DNA of 64,000 nt from PXAP01 sp964421595 (GCA_964421595.1 CAYQXY010000020.1:1-64000); one strand, 5' to 3'; positions 52,680 through 61,739 are shown, numbered from the stretch's first letter. The notes: generated by a model from the letters alone, not told the origin. A program made the numbers and translations.

Positions 52680-53576
52680 TTGTCAAGGAATGATCACCCA
52701 TCGAACATGCGTTTCACAAAATATAAGCCCCAGGGTCGTGAAGAAATGGTAGGGAGCTATTTTGATATTGACCATCATTATATTGACATGATGGAAATCA
52801 CATTATCGGAGGGAAGAGGGTTTGACCCTGCTTATTTTTCAGACACCACTGCTATTATTATAAACAAAGCAGCAGTTCGTAACTTCGGATGGACTGACCC
52901 CCTGGAAATGACTATTGATTGCGGAAGATCAGGAGAAGATAAGACCTTCAGGGTTATTGGAGTGGTGGATGATTTTCATTTTAAATCGATGCATCAGGAG
53001 GTTGAGCCACTGTTTATTCATCTGTTAAAAGATAACCCGAGGTATATGACTATGGAGATACTGCCTGGTAACCTGCCACTGACCCTTGCCGGAATAAAAG
53101 CCGTTTGGGAAAAGGTCAATCCTTATGATCCTTTTGAATTCGGCATGCTTTCCGATGCATATGATGTGCATTACAGGGCAGAAAAACAATTGAGCCGGAT
53201 ATTTACATTTTTCAGCATCCTGGCCTTAATTATTGCAGGCATGGGTATGTATGGTCTGGCATCATTTATGGTTGATAACAGGACAAAGGAAATTGGGATA
53301 CGAAAGGTTTTCGGAGCTTCTGCTGCACTTATAGTTGCAGGTTTTCTAAAACAGTTTTTCGTGTGGCTGTTGATTGCGAATATTGTTGCATGGGCTGTTG
53401 CCTGGTATTATATGAATAATTGGCTGAATCTTTTCGCCTATAAGATATCGGTTAACGATCCGCTTGTTTTTGCCGTTTCGGCACTGATTTCTGCATTTAT
53501 AGTAATTGCAGCCGCCGGATACCAGTCAGTGAAAGCTGCTTATATTGAACCCGCCCGGTCTCTTAAATATGAATGA
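52680..53576 (+). pseudogene. 5'-truncated FtsX/MacB-like permease
   Basis: The 298-aa frame (TTG at 52680) corresponds only to the second half of its neighbours. It starts inside the second periplasmic domain (YFDIDHHYIDMMEITLSEGRGF) and continues through the final helices with TKEIGIRKVFGAS and WYYMNNWLNLFAY. The first ~450 residues are missing and no operator pair or RBS lies upstream. The frame is otherwise intact and well conserved, so loss was recent or the fragment is still translated. It is probably a duplicated gene that lost its 5' end. Confidence 0.75.
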
Positions 53577-53667
53577 GGAATTCTATTCCTGACACTTCTG
53601 AATTTTGGATTAGTTACCAGCAATAATAATCAGGCCTTCTTCCTGAATAAACTACTGTTATGGTTAA

Positions 53668-53705
53668 AGTTCATTTTCGTACACCTGATGCATCAAAAAC
53701 GGACA
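53668..53705. promoter_or_regulatory. Operator-like palindrome pair before the second intact permease
   Basis: AGTTCATTTTCGTACA at 53668-53683 is nearly identical to site 1 at 49694. A second, weaker site ends in CGGACA at 53705 (GCATCA-AAAA-CGGACA), 22 bp further. TGGCC at 53763 lies 58 bp downstream, the same distance as TGGCA after the first pair. Confidence 0.5.
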
Positions 53706-53841
53706 GATGTCAAGTATGATTTAGTCAGCGCTTTTTATGTAAATATCAGAAGGGAAGTAGTTTGGCCAGATTGGTTTGTGTTTTGATGGGTAATTGAAAA
53801 CCTGAAAAACCTTTATCACCCGATAAGAAATAACCTGAACT

Positions 53842-56277
53842 ATGATCAAGAACTATTTAACAATAGCCTGGCGTAACCTCTTAAGAAAAAAGGGATATTC
53901 TTTTATAAATATTTCCGGACTTGCAATAGGAATAGCCAGTTCAATTCTTATTATGCTGTTTGTCCAGGATGAACTCAGCTATGACAGGCACCATGAAAAT
54001 GCAGATAATATTTACCGGATCGTAATGAAAGCAAGTATGCAGGGTAATAGCCTGCATGCACCTATTACTCCTGCTCCTATGGCAGCAACAATACTGGCCG
54101 ATTATCCGGAGGTGAGAAGTGCGGTCAGGATGTTTAATTTCGGTGCTTCACCTATTTTAAGAAACGGTGACAGGAGTTATATTGAAAACGGTTTTATCTG
54201 GGCTGATTCTACTTTCTTTGAGGTTTTCTCCTTTAACATGATCAAAGGTGATCCGGATAAATCACTTAGCAGGCCTTTTACCATGGTCATTACTGAATCG
54301 GCTGCCAGAAAATATTTTGGTGATGATGATGCACTGGGACAGGTGCTTGAGATGGGTAATGACAGGACTCATTACGAAGTTACCGGTGTTATAGAAGATC
54401 CTCCTCGTAATTCTCATTTCTCATTTGAAGTCCTTGCTTCATTTGTTTCTCACCCCCAGCACCAGAACCAGATGTGGGTTAGCAATAACTATTTCACCTA
54501 TCTGCTGCTTGATGAAACTGCCAGTCCTTCTGAACTTGAGGCCAAGTTTCCGGCTATGCTGGATAAATACATGGGGCCGCAGGTAGCAGCGGTTCTGGGA
54601 ATCAGCCTTGAGGATTTTTTCGATAGTGGTGAGGAGTGGGGTTATTACCTTCAGCCACTTACCAAAATACACCTGCAATCTGATCTGCAATATGAAATCC
54701 AGGCAAACGGCAGCATGATCACCGTTGTGGTCTTTTCAATTATTGCACTCTTCATCCTGGTAATTGCAAGTATTAATTTTATGAACCTTTCTACTGCCAG
54801 ATCAACCGGCAGGGCTAAGGAAATTGGCATAAAAAAAGTTGTCGGCTCAAACAGGTCACAATTGATTAACCAGTTTATTGGAGAATCTGTTTTTCTGAGT
54901 TTTGTCTCGCTGATCCTTGCGTTAGTCCTTGTTGAACTTTTTATACCGGCATTTAACAATCTGTCAGATAAGCAACTATCTATAAACTATTTTACATCTA
55001 TATATACAATTCCGGTTTTATTGCTTGTAGGTGTATTTGTCGGACTTATGTCGGGTAGTTATCCTGCTCTTTACCTCGCTTCCTTTGAGCCGGTAAAGGT
55101 TCTTAAGGGAAAGCTTCAGGCCGGGGGCCGAAGCTCAAGACTCAGGGGAATTCTTGTAGTATTTCAGTTTGTAATAACTATTATTTTGTTCGTTAGCACT
55201 CTAACGGTTTACCAGCAGATGAATTACATAAAATCGAAAGATATGGGAATGGAGCCTGAGAATGTCCTCGTAATTCACCGGGCCAGTTCAATACCTTTTG
55301 ATCAAAGGGAGACTTTTTGTCAGCAGCTTGATGATTTTTCCGGTATAATTACTACTTCAAAAGCCCATGCAATTCCCGGCACTTCTTTTAGCGGAAATGC
55401 TTACAGGCCGGAAGGTACCCCGTCAAGTGAGCAGCATATTATTTCCAATGCCTGGGTGGATTGGGATTATGCCGATGTTCTTGAACTTGAATTGGTAGAG
55501 GGAAGATTCTTTTCACGTGAGTTTGCGAGCGATACACTTGCAATGGTTTTAAATGAAACAGCAGTCAGGTCAATGGGTCTTACCAACCCTGTCGGCAAGA
55601 GGGTTTATCAGACCGGAGCCGGGGGCACACAGGAAGCCCCGGAAGATCTGCTATTTACTATAGTAGGTGTCGTAAAGGATTTTCATTTCGAATCACTTCA
55701 TCAGACAATTAACCCAATGATCCTCAGTCCGGGTCAATGGGGCGGATATATTATTGTCCGTGTCCGGCCTGAAAACCTAACCAACATTATAGAGTTTACA
55801 AGAGAGAAATGGAGTGAATTTGTAGATGATCAGCCTTTTGAATATTCATTTTTAATAGACGATCTTACTGCAGATTATCGTACTGAGGAAAGAGCCGGAC
55901 TTATTTTTTCAATTTTTGCGATACTCTCTATCTTTATAGCCTGCCTTGGCCTGCTGGGCCTTGCATCTTTTACTGCAGAACAGCGCACCAAGGAGATTGG
56001 AATACGTAAAGCTATGGGTGCTTCTGTAGGCTCAGTTATGATGCTGCTGTCAAAAGAAATTAATATACTAATAATAATATCGACACTGCTGGCATGGCCG
56101 GCAGCATGGTATTTTATGAGCAGTTGGCTTGAAAATTTTGCCTACCGGGTTGAAATTGGACTGATTGTATTTATCATGGCATCAGTTATTACTTATTTTG
56201 TTGCCCTTACAACTGTCAGCTTGCAGGCCTACAGAGCTGCTAGCTTAAATCCGGTTGATTCACTTCGCGACGAATAA
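53842..56277 (+). CDS. FtsX/MacB-like ABC transporter permease
   Basis: The product is 811 aa with the same duplicated architecture as 50171-52507. It starts IAWRNLLRKKGYSFINISGLAIGIASS; a MacB_PCD domain, the NFMNLSTARSTGRAKEIGIKKVVGS segment, a second anchor helix (GILVVFQFVITIILFVSTLTV), a second periplasmic domain and a final bundle with TKEIGIRKAMGASV follow. It is a paralog, not a tandem copy, of the first permease. Related efflux or export permeases move lipoproteins, peptides or drugs; the substrate is unknown. Convergent with a TetR gene 57 bp away. Confidence 0.9.
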   Translation: MIKNYLTIAWRNLLRKKGYSFINISGLAIGIASSILIMLFVQDELSYDRHHENADNIYRIVMKASMQGNSLHAPITPAPMAATILADYPEVRSAVRMFNFGASPILRNGDRSYIENGFIWADSTFFEVFSFNMIKGDPDKSLSRPFTMVITESAARKYFGDDDALGQVLEMGNDRTHYEVTGVIEDPPRNSHFSFEVLASFVSHPQHQNQMWVSNNYFTYLLLDETASPSELEAKFPAMLDKYMGPQVAAVLGISLEDFFDSGEEWGYYLQPLTKIHLQSDLQYEIQANGSMITVVVFSIIALFILVIASINFMNLSTARSTGRAKEIGIKKVVGSNRSQLINQFIGESVFLSFVSLILALVLVELFIPAFNNLSDKQLSINYFTSIYTIPVLLLVGVFVGLMSGSYPALYLASFEPVKVLKGKLQAGGRSSRLRGILVVFQFVITIILFVSTLTVYQQMNYIKSKDMGMEPENVLVIHRASSIPFDQRETFCQQLDDFSGIITTSKAHAIPGTSFSGNAYRPEGTPSSEQHIISNAWVDWDYADVLELELVEGRFFSREFASDTLAMVLNETAVRSMGLTNPVGKRVYQTGAGGTQEAPEDLLFTIVGVVKDFHFESLHQTINPMILSPGQWGGYIIVRVRPENLTNIIEFTREKWSEFVDDQPFEYSFLIDDLTADYRTEERAGLIFSIFAILSIFIACLGLLGLASFTAEQRTKEIGIRKAMGASVGSVMMLLSKEINILIIISTLLAWPAAWYFMSSWLENFAYRVEIGLIVFIMASVITYFVALTTVSLQAYRAASLNPVDSLRDE

Positions 56278-56334
56278 GAAAATTTCTGCCGTTTATGGGG
56301 ATATACAGTGATAGTTGGTTTGATGATGGAAATA

Positions 56335-56934
56335 TTATCCTGTGAGGGTTTTTATCAGCTCTAATCCTTTGCTGGTGGCAATACCCCGGGTCATACTTAT
56401 AATCATATTTTCATATACTTCAACTATGGAAAATTTACCGGGAGGAAAAATTTTATGGTCAGTTATCAAATATAATTGCTCTATAAATATACAGGCAATT
56501 ATTTCTTCCTTGATTTCATTCCTGTAATTACCTTCTTCTTTCCCTTTTTTCAATAATTCCAGTATGAGTTTATATGAGTGATTTTTGCTATGTTGTATAT
56601 TATCACGCCAGATTCCGGGATATAGCCGCTGAAGGTCTGTGAAATATTTCGGGTTTATCTCCGAAAGTAGCTCTGAACCGCTTCTCAGAAGAGACAGGAT
56701 GGCAGTTATTGCATTGTCCGATTCTTGTATTAGTTTCTCATTAAGGGCATTTTGTTCTTTGATCGCTTTGTCTCCTGCAGCCTTTATCAACGCATCTTTA
56801 TTTTTGAAATAAAAATATATTGTTCGCTTTGAAACCTTTAGCTGCGTTGCTATAACTTCCATTGTCACATCCTTGACACCCATTTGCAGGAAAAGATCAC
56901 CTGCAACCTTTATTATTATCTCCCGAAAATCCAT
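56335..56934 (-). CDS. TetR-family transcriptional regulator
   Basis: The product is 199 aa. The N-terminal helix-turn-helix (about residues 8-54) reads GDLFLQMGVKDVTMEVIATQLKVSKRTIYFYFKNKDALI, the TetR signature. The C-terminal ligand domain is helical and variable. It may control the permease genes that converge on it, as often found for efflux systems. The palindromes seen before the permease genes are not repeated before this gene, so they are probably not its autoregulatory sites. Confidence 0.92.
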   Translation of the reverse strand: MDFREIIIKVAGDLFLQMGVKDVTMEVIATQLKVSKRTIYFYFKNKDALIKAAGDKAIKEQNALNEKLIQESDNAITAILSLLRSGSELLSEINPKYFTDLQRLYPGIWRDNIQHSKNHSYKLILELLKKGKEEGNYRNEIKEEIIACIFIEQLYLITDHKIFPPGKFSIVEVYENMIISMTRGIATSKGLELIKTLTG

Positions 56935-56956
56935 TCTTATAAAATTAATTGTAAAT

Positions 56957-57090
56957 AGTAAGCAAGTTAACCAAATTAATACTCAGCAAATAATGTCTGG
57001 TAGATAATTCATATGCAGTATTTTAATTCCGGAAGATCACCTTTACATTATTATTCCTTGTGTGTGCCCAAACTCATGGAGATCATCATT
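56957..57090 (+). repeat. Dispersed intergenic repeat, copy C (diverged)
   Basis: Matching blocks in order are AAGCAAGTTAACC, AATTCATATGCAGTATTTTA, ATTCCGGAAGATCACC, TTGTGTGTGCCC, CTCATGG and ATCATCATT. It is more diverged than copies A and B. It lies just upstream of the TetR start but in the opposite orientation to that gene. Confidence 0.6.
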
Positions 57091-57625
57091 AGAACCGTGA
57101 CAATTTAAAAAAAAATCAATTCAAATTCTATATTATGATGTTCAGTTACCAACCTGATTCTGATTTTTACTCATCAGTGAGAACTTTTCAGGGAACTGGA
57201 GCAGGGGTTTCCCATCCATTGGTTATTTCCCGGAGGGTTACGAGACTTCTCAAATATTCAATGCGCTTGAGGCCGTTAGTTAGACCTTAAGTGCTGCCCG
57301 GATAAATGCAGCAAATGTTTTGAAGTACGAATAGCTAAAAAGAGGAAGGTTGAAAGCATGTATGCCCCGGCACTACGGTTGCATCACATGAGTAATATAA
57401 AGACACTGATCAGATTAAGCCTTATATATTTGCCGGTCATATGGCTGCCACGAAAGTTATAAAGTCTTTGTGCAGCCTGGACCAACTCCCCGGTCAGGGA
57501 TATAATTCACAATGTATTGGATGAATTAACATAATTTAGACATATCGGGTAATATGTCACTTTTTTATTATTAAAATATTACTAATTTTAAAATCTTTTA
57601 AAAAACGACAAAACTTTATAAAAAC
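57091..57625. other. Gene-free stretch
   Basis: These 535 bp have short interrupted frames only. I see no repeat copy, hairpin terminator or remnant protein that I can name. Confidence 0.35.
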
Positions 57626-57757
57626 ATGATAAACAGGCTTTTATTAATTCTTGTCTTACTATTATCCACTTCTTTGATGCAATCCTGCAATATCCATCCT
57701 ATCTGTCCTGCCTATGCAGAGACCACCGAGCAGGAATCCCCTGACCAGAATAGCTAG
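57626..57757 (+). CDS. Very small lipoprotein (43 aa)
   Basis: A 43-codon frame begins MINRLLLILVLLLSTSLMQS and continues CNIHPICPAYAETTEQ. It has a complete lipoprotein signal with lipobox LMQSC (Cys21), and the mature part is only about 23 residues, with a CPAY motif. Similar tiny lipoproteins with a CPxY motif occur in Bacteroidota, but no role is known. It is isolated in a 1.75-kb stretch without other genes. Confidence 0.65.
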   Translation: MINRLLLILVLLLSTSLMQSCNIHPICPAYAETTEQESPDQNS

Positions 57758-58288
57758 TTTTTTCAATTAATCAGTTTATATTTACTATTTCAACAGTTAG
57801 TCAGTACAATTTTAAGCAAATTCTAAATCATCTACTCAATCAATCATTCTTCCCGATACTTTTTACGCATTGAATTCTCATTTATGTTATCCTTCGGGTC
57901 CCTGTTATGGTAAAAATGAGTCGTTATTTACAGGTCAGCCATTTGAAATACCCGTCGGCAGATTAAACCAGAAATTAAACCTTATCCCGGCAATGACGAA
58001 GTAAGTGGATCGAAAAATGCAATAAATATTGTTTTTAAATTCTTTTTTAACTAATTTGTCGGAACAAATAAATCCGGAAGATTCTTATTCTTCCATTATT
58101 TTTATTCTTGCTCTGGCGACTGGTTATGAAGATATCAGGGCAAAATGTTACATGAGGCAGGTTTTTTAAACTGTTCAGACCACATAGCAACAATGCTCTT
58201 CCGGTTCATTCCCGGAAAAGGAACCGGAAATCAGATTAGTTTTTCTGATATGATCTGAGTACATCTCCCAGTAACTGCTTATCTCTTA
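57758..58288. other. Gene-free stretch
   Basis: AT-rich, with many stops in all frames. A short inverted repeat, TTCCGG-TTCATTC-CCGGAA, occurs near 58200-58218. No gene was recognised. Confidence 0.35.
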
Positions 58289-58438
58289 ATTCATCTGTAC
58301 AAAGTAGGTTGATCAAATCCTAATCAGATAATTATGTTTGGCTGGCAATTCATATTCAGTATTTCAATTCCGGTTGATCACCCATGCTTTATACATTCCT
58401 TTTTTGCGTGCCTTGGTTCACGGGAAGCTTCATCTGAA
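58289..58438 (+). repeat. Dispersed intergenic repeat, copy D
   Basis: It carries the full block order: ATTCATCTGTACAAAGTAGG, AATTCATATTCAGTATTTCA, ATTCCGGTTGATCACCCATG, a T-rich block, GCGTGCCTTGGTTCACGGGA. It ends in TTCATCTGAATAAAG, which repeats its own 5' end. A degenerate second unit follows to about 58530 (TTTTTTGTGCCCCGGTTAGT, GATTCATTATT), so D and the next unit form a tandem pair. Confidence 0.75.
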
Positions 58439-58530
58439 TAAAGCCTTATTATTATATTAGTTATTAGTAAATTATAAGGCCCGGATTTTATTCGTCTCTT
58501 TTTTGTGCCCCGGTTAGTGGGTGATTCATT
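58439..58530 (+). repeat. Dispersed intergenic repeat, copy E (degenerate tandem unit)
   Basis: Only the 3' blocks are recognisable: a TTTTTTGTGCC block, CCGGTTAGTGGG and GATTCATTATTT, in the same order and orientation as copy D. The middle GATCACCCAT block is absent. Confidence 0.5.
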
Positions 58531-58682
58531 ATTTCAATATCAGTTTTATCAATGATAGATTGCTAGTTTATTAGTAATATTTAATGTATCAGGCGCAAAT
58601 AGAAATAATAAACACTCTCAGCCTGAAATAATGGATTAGTCCCGGTCTGGAATTATCAATTTGTTCACTAATACAATATATC

Positions 58683-59693
58683 ATGAAAAGCATTATGCAT
58701 GTATTAACCGCAATACTTGTTGTAATCCTGCTTACAGCAGGATGCAGCAGAAAACCTGAAGTTACAATCGGATTTAGTGTAGGCCCATCTCACGAGCGGT
58801 GGGAAAAGGATATTGATTATTTTTCTGCCAGGATTATTAATTCGGGAGCTACTCTATACGTATCCGAAGCCGAAAACAGCCATGCCAAACAGATGGAACA
58901 AGTCCGCGATCTTTTAAAAAAGAATATAGATGTTCTAGTCATAGTGCCGGTTGACAGCAGGCGAGCTTCTGAGATCGTAAGACTTGCGCATGATAATGAT
59001 GTTCGTGTTATTGCTTATGACCGAATCATAAACAATAGTGACCTTGACTTCTATATATCTTTCGATAATATGAAAGTTGGTGAAATGCAGGCAGAATATC
59101 TGACCCGTATTAAACCTCAGGGAAGGTATGCCATTCTTGGTGGTGATGCAGGTGATAACAATTCAATTTTGCTTCGTTTAGGCCAGATGAATGTATTGCA
59201 GCCATTTGTTGAAAGCCGTAATATTTCTGTCGTAATTGATGAATATATAAGGGATTGGAGCGGTGAGGAGGCATTCAGATTAATTGACACCTACCTTGAG
59301 GCAAACCCCGGGGGACTGGATGCAATTGTTGCTTCAAATGACCATATTGCTGAAGGTGCCTTTAATGCACTTATAAAACATGATATGGCAAAAAAAGTGC
59401 TGCTGTCCGGCCAGGATGCAGAGGCTCAGGCATGTATTAGAATTGCACAGGGTAATCAAACAATGACTGTATATAAATATATAGAGACGCTTGCGACAGT
59501 TAGTGCTTCAGCGGCCCTGGCCCTTGCAAAGGGTGAGCCGGTAATGAATACCCAGCTATCTGTAAATAACGGCAAGGTAATGGTGCCTTCAATCCTTCTG
59601 TCATCAATGGTATCTGTTCACCCTGAAAACATTAGAATGACCGTAATAGCTGACGGGTATATGAATGAGAGTATGGTTTTTGGAATGCAATAG
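58683..59693 (+). CDS. Orphan sugar-binding lipoprotein, XylF-like (periplasmic-binding-protein type I)
   Basis: The product is 336 aa with lipobox LLTAGC (Cys21). The mature part is a type I periplasmic binding protein: IGFSVGPSHERWEKDIDYF, NIDVLVIVPVDSRRA, IAYDRIINNSDLDFYISFDN and DAIVASNDHIAEGA match xylose/ribose-binding proteins such as XylF. The membrane and ATPase subunits of an ABC importer are not in the neighbourhood, so it may be a sensor or auxiliary binding protein, or serve a distant transporter. The upstream region carries repeat copies D/E. Confidence 0.88.
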   Translation: MKSIMHVLTAILVVILLTAGCSRKPEVTIGFSVGPSHERWEKDIDYFSARIINSGATLYVSEAENSHAKQMEQVRDLLKKNIDVLVIVPVDSRRASEIVRLAHDNDVRVIAYDRIINNSDLDFYISFDNMKVGEMQAEYLTRIKPQGRYAILGGDAGDNNSILLRLGQMNVLQPFVESRNISVVIDEYIRDWSGEEAFRLIDTYLEANPGGLDAIVASNDHIAEGAFNALIKHDMAKKVLLSGQDAEAQACIRIAQGNQTMTVYKYIETLATVSASAALALAKGEPVMNTQLSVNNGKVMVPSILLSSMVSVHPENIRMTVIADGYMNESMVFGMQ

Positions 59694-59994
59694 TATCCCG
59701 CTGCTGATTTCATTCATTAGTTTCCAGGTTCCGTTGTGTTGAAGAATTTCAACACCTGCAGCACCCGGTTTATCTGCTATATCATAAAAAAAATATCACA
59801 CTTGCTATTTACCGGTAACCATTTTTTATGATTACCGTATATCTTATTGGGCAATTATGAAATGCCAAAAATTTGTTTATTTTTTGACCAGTATACTTTA
59901 TGATACGATAAAGCATTGCGTAACCCTGATTAAATTTTAATTTGTTTAAAGGTTTTTTTTACATTTTATAAATAACTATATCATAAATTATCCG
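59694..59994. other. Intergenic region with two inverted repeats
   Basis: GTGTTGAA / TTCAACAC (59736-59755, 4-nt loop) and CGGTAA / TTACCG (59813-59837, with an inner CAT/ATG) are the only structures seen. Neither is followed by a proper T-tract in the plus direction. They may be weak terminators or operators. Confidence 0.4.
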
Positions 59995-60561
59995 ATGAAA
60001 ATTTCATTTTTATATTGCATCCTTTTATCACTGTTAATGACTGCCAAAAGCATAAATGCGCAGGAAAGCATATCAGTTGACATTGCAGTCGATACAATTG
60101 TCTATCTGGGCGGAAGGAGTATTGCCGTTAATGTTGCCAATGTTACTTCTTCAAAAGTTTTTTATACAAATATTGATGAGAATACAATTTTTGAAACTGA
60201 TAGAAAACAGGTGGAAAAAATTGTCTACAGAACAGGAAGAGTAGATATTTTAAACCGTCCGGTGTTTCAGATGATATCGGAGGATGACTGGAAGAATATA
60301 TTTATTACAGAAGAGTCGGGTGAAGTAGCCGGATTACATGAGCGTGGACCGGTTGAAGTAACTGCAGCAGCCAGCAGGAACAGAAAATCTACAATAAGAA
60401 ATGCAGAAATCCGGTTAAAACGACAAGCTTCTGCACTGAAAGCTAATCTTATACTGGTAACCAGTACTGAGTTCAGGGGAGGTTATGGTGATGTTCCTTC
60501 GATCACCATGAAAGGAGTTGCCTATGGTTTTGAGCCTTTGCCTGAGGAAGAAGGTAATTAA
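59995..60561 (+). CDS. Hypothetical secreted protein
   Basis: The product is 188 aa with a signal peptide cleaved around SINAQ. The mature start SVDIAVDTIVYLGGRSIAVNVANVTSSKVFYTN resembles the DxIxxxxGxxIxVxVxxVxxxxVxY strand pattern seen in many small Bacteroidota envelope proteins. The C-terminal part, RLKRQASALKANLILVTSTEFRGGYGDVPSITMKGVAYG, looks like a second domain. No function is known. The stop is 3 bp from the convergent lipoate ligase stop. Confidence 0.72.
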   Translation: MKISFLYCILLSLLMTAKSINAQESISVDIAVDTIVYLGGRSIAVNVANVTSSKVFYTNIDENTIFETDRKQVEKIVYRTGRVDILNRPVFQMISEDDWKNIFITEESGEVAGLHERGPVEVTAAASRNRKSTIRNAEIRLKRQASALKANLILVTSTEFRGGYGDVPSITMKGVAYGFEPLPEEEGN

Positions 60562-60564
60562 ATA

Positions 60565-61563
60565 TCAGAACAATCCCCTGATGAATTCATTATCGGTTAT
60601 ATTATGAAAATAATCGGAAAAATTAATTGACTTAAATTTTTCCTTTAAAGCAGTTTCATGATGCTGAATTCCCGACATCAGTTCTTCAATCGCCGATATA
60701 TCTGATTTGTTGAAAAAGTCACCAAAAATTCTGGCTTTTTGAATAATCCCATCAGTAACATTAAGGTGAACCTGAATGTTTCCGCCATTTGTAACGAAGG
60801 ATTTTTCAAAATCATACTTAGGAGAATATCCGAAATTCCATTCCCACGTAGAATATTTACCTTTCTTTAGAAGGTTTATTTTTTCAATATCCTCTTCTGA
60901 AAATTCATAGGTCCTGCACCCGGGGAAAGTCTCTGTTATGTGATCAAGGATCATTTGCCGGAATTGCAGGACATCAATATTTATATCAAGGTGTTCCCTG
61001 ATATTGGTTACCCTGCTCCTGATACTTTTTACAGCTTTGCTTTTATATTTCATCGGATTAACCCGGAGTGCGAGCTGCAGATCATCCATGACCGAAGAAA
61101 AGAGCAGAGTGCCATGGTGGAGCACCCTCTTTTTATAAACATGTTCTGCATTTCCTGAAAACTTCCTGCCTCCTATGGTCAGATCATTCCTGCCTTCAAA
61201 TTTGGCGTCAATAGCCAGCTTTCTCAGCACTTCCAGGATGGGCAATGTATATTTTTTAAAATCAACAAGATGGCCTTCATGGCCATTCATTATAAAGGTA
61301 AAATTAAGATTACCCAGATCATGAAAAACTGCACCGCCACCTGAGAGTCTGCGAACAACCCTGATGTTCTTTTCCCTTATATAATCCATATTGATCTCGG
61401 CGAGGGTGTTTTGGTGCTTACCCACTACAATGGTATTATCATTTCTCCAAAGCATAAAGCAATTATCTGAGAAATTGTGTAATACGTATTCTTCGGCAGC
61501 AAGATTGAAATACGGGTCAGTACTTGAATGAATAATACAAAGCATTTCGTTTTTTTGCTGCAA
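60565..61563 (-). CDS. lplA: Lipoate-protein ligase
   Basis: The product is 332 aa. The ligase motif RRLSGGGAVFHDLGNLNFTFI (about residues 71-91) and the catalytic-Lys region GGRKFSGNAEHVYKKRVLHHGTLLF (near 132-156) are clear. A C-terminal LplA accessory domain is present (KYSTWEWNFGYSPKYDFEKSF). It attaches scavenged lipoate to lipoyl domains, complementing the LipA-LipB de novo route encoded at 20.7-22.3 kb. Confidence 0.93.
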   Translation of the reverse strand: MQQKNEMLCIIHSSTDPYFNLAAEEYVLHNFSDNCFMLWRNDNTIVVGKHQNTLAEINMDYIREKNIRVVRRLSGGGAVFHDLGNLNFTFIMNGHEGHLVDFKKYTLPILEVLRKLAIDAKFEGRNDLTIGGRKFSGNAEHVYKKRVLHHGTLLFSSVMDDLQLALRVNPMKYKSKAVKSIRSRVTNIREHLDINIDVLQFRQMILDHITETFPGCRTYEFSEEDIEKINLLKKGKYSTWEWNFGYSPKYDFEKSFVTNGGNIQVHLNVTDGIIQKARIFGDFFNKSDISAIEELMSGIQHHETALKEKFKSINFSDYFHNITDNEFIRGLF

Positions 61564-61572
61564 ATGTAGATG

Positions 61573-61661
61573 AATTTCCCATCAACTGAAAATTCAGCAA
61601 AGATCAGGACATTGCATGGGAGATCGACCCTCAGGTCAATTTCCCATCAACTGAAAATTCA
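61573..61661. repeat. 24-bp direct repeat pair
   Basis: The same 24-bp sequence (starting AATTTCCCATCAACTG) occurs at 61573-61596 and 61638-61661, 65 bp apart. It lies between lplA and the Rieske-like lipoprotein gene, which are on the same strand. Only two units are present. Confidence 0.8.
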
Positions 61662-61739
61662 ATACGGTTGAAAAAATTCAAACTGACATAAAGAGGCCGG
61701 ATTCGCATTATCCAAACCATAAGTAGTAAAATATTCTGA

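Noticed and set aside
56335..56934. TetR regulator as the binder of the paired palindromes
   Set aside because: No similar palindrome lies before the TetR gene itself, although autoregulation is usual in this family. The possibility remains but is not supported.
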